Source of the DNA: Alphaproteobacteria bacterium | GTDB lineage: Bacteria > Pseudomonadota > Alphaproteobacteria > Micavibrionales > UBA1664 | NCBI GenBank assembly: GCA_030427215.1 | Contig: JAUHXB010000001.1 | Span: 1-18,052, forward strand | DNA length: 18,052 nt | Direction of reading: 5' to 3' | In this document: piece after piece, positions 14,135-18,052 of the stretch | Position numbering within the stretch: position 1 is the first letter of the stretch | Layout: each line of letters opens with the position of its first letter | Program-made: the position numbers and the translations under genes | Notes under the pieces: model-generated | Databases searched by the model: none | What the model was told of the DNA's origin: nothing | The model's input: only the letters and a program-made list of their open reading frames with translations

Positions 14135-15111
14135 TATTGTGTTTCGGTTGGCTCTTCCTCTGCCGTTATTTCTGCGTCTGTTGCCGTTTCTGGCGTCGCT
14201 ATTGGATTTCCGCTCATATCCATATATGTGACATCAGCATCAGCCGTTAACTCTTGAATTTTCTCTGCGACAACAGCCTGACGTAGTTGCGCCATGATCT
14301 GAGGCTTCACCTGTTCTAATGTTGGTTTTGGACGAACGCGTTCGTCTTCTATCTTAATCACATGATATCCAAATTGGGTTTTAATTGGTCTTGGTACAAC
14401 CTGACCAATCTCACCAGCAAAGGCCGCATCAGAGAATTCTTTAACCATTTCACCTTCGCTAAAATAACCAAGATCACCACCGTTTGCCGCAGAAGGTCCT
14501 GTGGAATTTTCAGTTGCTAAAGACGCAAAATCATCTGTTTGATTTGCCTGTTCAATCAGTTTTATCGCTGTTTCACGATCCTTTACAAGAATGTGGCGGG
14601 CACGACGTTCCGTTATATCCTGCGCATTGGCAATAATGTTATCATAGGCCTTTTGAATTTCCTCCTGTGGAACCCCTTCTTCACCAATAAGTTCGATGAA
14701 AGCCGCACGGAGGGCCGTTCTTTTTGCTTGTAACATTTGCATGGCCACTGTCGGGTTACTCTCATCGATGCCACGATCCATCGCCGCCTGTGTCAAAACT
14801 TCGCCGATAACATATTGTTGCTGCATCAAAGGAAATAATTGTTGCAGATTTGCACCTTCGGGCAATTGAGAGTTTGACTTAGAAAAATTATCCAACACTT
14901 CCATTCGCGTGACTTCTTTTCCATTGAGGGTCAAGACAACCGGGTTGTTTTCGCCCTTTTCAAAAGAAGGTAGAACGGTTTTTGCATTCTTTTCAACCGA
15001 TCCAGAATGCCCTAGCACAGCATATAAAATTGCAATAAATGCAATGATGATAGAGGCCGCCGTAATTAAATTTTGACTTTGTGATTTTTCGCCTATTCTT
15101 TCGTTTGCCAT
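14134..15111 (-). CDS. Periplasmic parvulin-type peptidyl-prolyl isomerase
   Basis: A 325-residue membrane-anchored chaperone/isomerase. A single transmembrane segment near 15-35 (LITAASIIIAFIAILYAVLG) acts as an uncleaved anchor or signal. A SurA/PrsA-like N-terminal helical region follows (about 55-160), with LNGKEVTRMEVLDNF and FIELIGEEGVPQEEIQKAYD. The parvulin domain spans about 168-257: RRARHILVKD, FASLATENSTGPSAANGGDLGYF, FSDAAFAGEIGQ and TQFGYHVIKIED, with the active-site histidines at His173 and His250. The acidic Thr/Glu-rich tail looks disordered. It catalyses prolyl cis-trans isomerisation of exported proteins, which fits its position divergent from secA. An AAAGG element lies eight bases before the ATG. 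Confidence 0.92.
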   Translation of the reverse strand: MANERIGEKSQSQNLITAASIIIAFIAILYAVLGHSGSVEKNAKTVLPSFEKGENNPVVLTLNGKEVTRMEVLDNFSKSNSQLPEGANLQQLFPLMQQQYVIGEVLTQAAMDRGIDESNPTVAMQMLQAKRTALRAAFIELIGEEGVPQEEIQKAYDNIIANAQDITERRARHILVKDRETAIKLIEQANQTDDFASLATENSTGPSAANGGDLGYFSEGEMVKEFSDAAFAGEIGQVVPRPIKTQFGYHVIKIEDERVRPKPTLEQVKPQIMAQLRQAVVAEKIQELTADADVTYMDMSGNPIATPETATDAEITAEEEPTETQ

Positions 15112-15149
15112 TTTTATACCTTTGTTTGTCTATAATTTACGTGATGTGA

Positions 15150-15177
15150 ATTATGCCATGGAAAATAAATGAATCAA
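15150..15177 (-). promoter_or_regulatory. Promoter of the parvulin-mutT-methyltransferase unit
   Basis: On the minus strand: TTGATT (15177-15172), 16 bases, CATAAT (15155-15150). The predicted transcript starts about 30 bases before the parvulin ATG, leaving room for the AAAGG ribosome site. Its -35 box is two bases from the -35 box of the opposing secA promoter. Read from sequence only. Confidence 0.55.
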
Positions 15178-15179
15178 CA

Positions 15180-15208
15180 TTGACGTCAGCCACACCGACA
15201 TTTATACA
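15180..15208 (+). promoter_or_regulatory. Promoter of secA
   Basis: TTGACG (15180-15185), 17 bases, TATACA (15203-15208). The -35 matches consensus at five of six positions. Transcription would start near 15215, giving a leader of about 26 bases that contains AAAGG before the secA ATG. The perfect palindrome TGACGTCA (15181-15188) overlaps the -35 box and could be an operator or chance. Confidence 0.6.
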
Positions 15209-15240
15209 CAACATAAGAAACAGGCAAATAAAAGGCAATT

Positions 15241-17967
15241 ATGGTTTTATCACTCGCTAAAAAAATATTTGGATCATCAAACGACAGATCGCTTAAAAAA
15301 CTTTCGAAACCTATCCAATCAATCAATGATTTGGAAAGCCAGTTCGAAACATTGTCTGATAGCGATCTTCAAGCCAAAACAGAAGAGTTTCGCAGTCGGT
15401 TAAAAGATGGTGAAACATTAGATGACATTCTGCCAGAGGCTTTTGCAACCGTTCGTGAAGCCGCAAAGCGGACATTGGGACAACGCCATTACGATGTACA
15501 ATTAATTGGCGGTAACACATTACACAGCGGCATGATCGCTGAAATGCGTACAGGTGAGGGAAAAACCCTTGTCGCAACATTGGCCGTTTATTTGAATGCC
15601 ATTGAAGGAAAAGGCGTTCATGTTGTGACCGTCAATGATTATTTGGCAGAACGTGATTCATCATGGATGGGGCAAGTCTACAGATTTTTAGGGTTAAGCG
15701 TTGGATGTATAACGGGATCATCAACGGATACAGACCGTAAGGCCGCTTATGCATCCGATGTAACATACGGAACCAATAACGAATTTGGTTTTGATTATTT
15801 GCGCGATAATATGAAATTTTCAACCGAGGAAATGGTTCAACGCGAATTTAATTTCGCGATTGTTGATGAAGTAGATTCCATTTTAATTGACGAGGCGCGA
15901 ACGCCGTTGATCATTTCAGGGCCCGCCGATACGACTTCTGAATTATATGTTGAAATTGATAAAATCATACCAAAGTTAACGGATGACGATTACGAATTAG
16001 ATGAAAAAAGCAAAACCGTTAATTTATCCGACTCTGGTGTTGAACACGCCGAACAACTACTGAAAAAGTCAGGAACACTTGACGAGGGCAGCTTATTCGA
16101 TGCCGACAATATCACGCTTATTCATCACGTTAATCAGGCATTGCGTGCACATAAATTATTTTCTCGTGATAAGGATTACATCGTTAAAGACGATAAGGTC
16201 ATTATTATTGATGAATTCACCGGGCGTATGATGGATGGCCGCCGTTTTTCCGAAGGCCTTCATCAAGCCTTAGAAGCCAAAGAAAATGTCGCCATTCAAA
16301 ACGAAAATCAAACATTGGCGTCTATCACATTCCAGAATTATTTCCGTCTTTACCCCAAATTGGCAGGAATGACCGGAACGGCGATGACAGAGGCCACCGA
16401 ATTCGAAGATATTTATAATTTACGCGTTATTGATATTCCAACAAATATAGATGTTTCAAGGATCGATCACGAAGACCAAATTTACAAAAATTTCGACGAT
16501 AAGATCGAAGCTATCTTAACCATGATTGAAAATGCAGTTGTGAAAAAACAACCTGTCTTGGTTGGAACGACCTCAATTGAAAAATCAGAATTGCTTTCTA
16601 AGCATTTGAAAAAACGTAAAATAAAACATAATGTTTTGAACGCACGTCATCACGAGCAAGAAGCCTCTATTATTTCTCAGGCCGGTATTCCTGGCGCCGT
16701 GACCATCGCAACAAATATGGCGGGTCGTGGAACCGATATCCAATTGGGTGGCAATTTGGACATGCGCATTGCCGATGAAATTGATCCTAAATGGAGCGAT
16801 GATAAAAAATCCAAAGCCATCGACAAAATCAAACAAGATATCAAAGATGCACGTGACGCGGTTAAGCAATCTGGTGGATTATGTGTGATTGGTACTGAAC
16901 GTCACGAATCACGTCGAATTGATAACCAATTGCGCGGCCGATCAGGGCGTCAGGGCGATCCTGGGGAAACAATTTTCTTTCTGTCCTTAGACGATGATTT
17001 AATGCGGATATTTGGGGCGGAAAAACTGGCCCCCCTCCTCGCCCATCGTAAAATTGGATTAAAAGATGGGGAGTCACTGACCCACCCGCTGATTTCAAAA
17101 ACATTAGAACGCGCACAAATTAAGGTTGAGCAACAGAATTATGAAATCCGTAAAAATCTGTTGAAATTCGATAATGTGATGAATGACCAGCGTAAGGTCA
17201 TTTATGAACAAAGACGCGACATCATGGAATCGGATGATGTGTCTGATATCACACAAGAAATGCGTAATGATGTCATCGCCGATTTGGTGGAGCGTAATAT
17301 GCCGCCTGGCTCCCTTCCTGATCAATGGAATACGGATATCATGGAAAGTGAATCTGAACGTATTTTAAGCATAAAAGCCCCTATTTCGCAATGGGCACAA
17401 GAAGAAGGCATTGGCGAAGAAGATATTGAATCACGCCTGCGCGACATGGCGGATCAATATATGGCGACAAAAGCAACAAATATGACCCCCGATATTATGC
17501 GGCGCGTTGAAAAGGCTCTCCTTCTTCAACAACTTGACACGCAATGGAAAGACCACTTGCTAAATCTGGATCATTTGCGTCAAGGGATTAACCTCCGCGC
17601 CTTTGCACAAAAAGACCCTTTAAATGAATATAAGGCCGAGGCCTTTGCCTATTTCGAGGGGATGTTGGATAATGTTCGTGAAAACGTCACCATGACCTTG
17701 TCTTTGGTGGATATCGACCCCAACCGCAAAACATTGAGCCTCATGCCAAAAGCGAATATGGATCATATTGAGGCGAATAAACCAGATTTTGAGGCAACTC
17801 AACAGGCCACAGAACCATCACAACCTAAAATGATGCCGTTTCAAAAGCAAACCTTTGACAAAAATGATCCATCCACATGGACAGGCATCTCACGCAACGC
17901 ACCCTGCCCCTGTGGTTCAGGCAAAAAATACAAACATTGTCACGGCGCGGTTGCGGTTGGTGGTTAA
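15241..17967 (+). CDS. secA: Preprotein translocase ATPase SecA
   Basis: A full-length 908-residue SecA, the motor that drives unfolded preproteins through SecYEG. Landmarks in order: MRTGEGKT Walker A (102-109), [10 protein letters not shown] (130-139), [16 protein letters not shown] (176-191), the DEVD box and [12 protein letters not shown] (209-227), [20 protein letters not shown] (about 324-343), KLAGMTGTA (373-381), [10 protein letters not shown] (491-500), the RGRSGRQGD arginine finger region (565-573), and the C-terminal zinc motif [13 protein letters not shown] (889-901: Cys889, Cys891, Cys900, His901), which binds SecB and ribosomes. The acidic Gln/Pro-rich linker before the zinc motif is normal. 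The start has AAAGG nearby and the typical [12 protein letters not shown] opening. It diverges from the parvulin gene over a 129-base shared promoter region. Confidence 0.99.
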   Translation: MVLSLAKKIFGSSNDRSLKKLSKPIQSINDLESQFETLSDSDLQAKTEEFRSRLKDGETLDDILPEAFATVREAAKRTLGQRHYDVQLIGGNTLHSGMIAEMRTGEGKTLVATLAVYLNAIEGKGVHVVTVNDYLAERDSSWMGQVYRFLGLSVGCITGSSTDTDRKAAYASDVTYGTNNEFGFDYLRDNMKFSTEEMVQREFNFAIVDEVDSILIDEARTPLIISGPADTTSELYVEIDKIIPKLTDDDYELDEKSKTVNLSDSGVEHAEQLLKKSGTLDEGSLFDADNITLIHHVNQALRAHKLFSRDKDYIVKDDKVIIIDEFTGRMMDGRRFSEGLHQALEAKENVAIQNENQTLASITFQNYFRLYPKLAGMTGTAMTEATEFEDIYNLRVIDIPTNIDVSRIDHEDQIYKNFDDKIEAILTMIENAVVKKQPVLVGTTSIEKSELLSKHLKKRKIKHNVLNARHHEQEASIISQAGIPGAVTIATNMAGRGTDIQLGGNLDMRIADEIDPKWSDDKKSKAIDKIKQDIKDARDAVKQSGGLCVIGTERHESRRIDNQLRGRSGRQGDPGETIFFLSLDDDLMRIFGAEKLAPLLAHRKIGLKDGESLTHPLISKTLERAQIKVEQQNYEIRKNLLKFDNVMNDQRKVIYEQRRDIMESDDVSDITQEMRNDVIADLVERNMPPGSLPDQWNTDIMESESERILSIKAPISQWAQEEGIGEEDIESRLRDMADQYMATKATNMTPDIMRRVEKALLLQQLDTQWKDHLLNLDHLRQGINLRAFAQKDPLNEYKAEAFAYFEGMLDNVRENVTMTLSLVDIDPNRKTLSLMPKANMDHIEANKPDFEATQQATEPSQPKMMPFQKQTFDKNDPSTWTGISRNAPCPCGSGKKYKHCHGAVAVGG

Positions 17968-17980
17968 TCAGGGTTATACT
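17951..17980 (+). promoter_or_regulatory. Candidate promoter of the right-edge gene
   Basis: TTGCGG (17951-17956), 18 bases, TATACT (17975-17980), then six bases to the ATG at 17987. The -10 box is good (five of six) and the -35 weak (TTG only). Its -35 lies in the last codons of secA. No Shine-Dalgarno sequence precedes the ATG, so the transcript would be leaderless or nearly so. Confidence 0.45.
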
Positions 17981-17986
17981 GTTTCC

Positions 17987-18052
17987 ATGAAAAATACTTC
18001 TCGTGGAAATGTTCTTTTTATCATCTTAATCGCTGTCGCGCTATTCGCAGCA
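17987..18052 (+). CDS. Start of a secreted or membrane protein with prepilin-like N-terminus (partial)
   Basis: Only the first 22 codons are inside the window: MKNTSRGNVLFIILIAVALF and two alanines. A short polar leader with Lys and Arg, then Gly-Asn and an uninterrupted hydrophobic run, gives a signal-anchor resembling type IV pilin-like or TadE-like leaders. I recall alphaproteobacterial proteins of unknown function that begin GNVLF.ILIAVALFAALSYAV, and this may be one of them. It follows the secA stop by 19 bases and has its own -10 box. The family cannot be settled from this fragment. Confidence 0.55.
   Translation, partial: MKNTSRGNVLFIILIAVALFAA

Noticed and set aside
1..18052. CRISPR arrays, insertion sequences, tRNA or rRNA genes, phage or toxin-antitoxin modules
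   Set aside because: I saw no spaced direct repeats, transposase motifs, tRNA cloverleaf-like sequence or phage genes anywhere in the window.

Overview
The window looks like a chromosomal housekeeping segment of an alphaproteobacterium with moderate-to-low GC (roughly low 40s percent by eye). This is inference from gene content. It carries a secA/parvulin/mutT/methyltransferase block, an alphaproteobacterial-style degenerate TetR protein, an adenosine-kinase-type PfkB protein, and a YejA-like solute-binding protein. Genes are tightly packed. Several same-strand neighbours share one base (TAATG or TGATG junctions), so translational coupling is common. No rRNA, tRNA, insertion sequence, CRISPR array or prophage gene was seen.

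Layout. Positions 1-1388 (minus): a ribokinase-family kinase followed by a secreted solute-binding protein cut by the left edge. Positions 1437-2015 (plus): a TetR-like protein. Positions 1991-3918 (minus): a lipoprotein coupled to a MurC-like Mur ligase. Positions 3967-5359 (minus): pal and cpoB, the peptidoglycan-facing end of the Tol-Pal system, without tolB beside them. Positions 5469-8160 (minus): rsmI, yraN, a two-BON-domain lipoprotein and a SirB1-family protein in overlapping order. Positions 8192-9379 (plus): an LpoA-like lipoprotein divergent from rsmI. Positions 9376-9729 (minus): an unrecognised 117-residue protein with its own promoter. Positions 9757-12305 (minus): two unrecognised membrane proteins, then ftsY and yqeY. 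Positions 12606-12845 (plus): a 79-residue orphan gene. Positions 12892-15111 (minus): a periplasmic parvulin, a MutT Nudix hydrolase and a methyltransferase-like protein. Positions 15241-17967 (plus): secA, divergent from the parvulin gene. At the right edge a further plus-strand gene begins.

Shared theme. Much of the window serves the cell envelope: export (SecA, FtsY), periplasmic folding (parvulin), outer-membrane/peptidoglycan attachment and synthesis (Pal, CpoB, LpoA-like, Mur ligase), and envelope lipoproteins (BON protein, orphan lipoprotein). The rsmI/lpoA/yraN/BON grouping recalls the rsmI-lpoA-yraN-diaA-dolP neighbourhood of enterobacteria, rearranged.

I found no convincing new multi-gene defence or mobile system. 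The most notable signals are: repeated -10-like boxes placed 6-8 bases before ATG codons that lack a Shine-Dalgarno sequence (candidate leaderless mRNAs); back-to-back secA/parvulin promoters with a TGACGTCA palindrome; and several unrecognised small or membrane genes.
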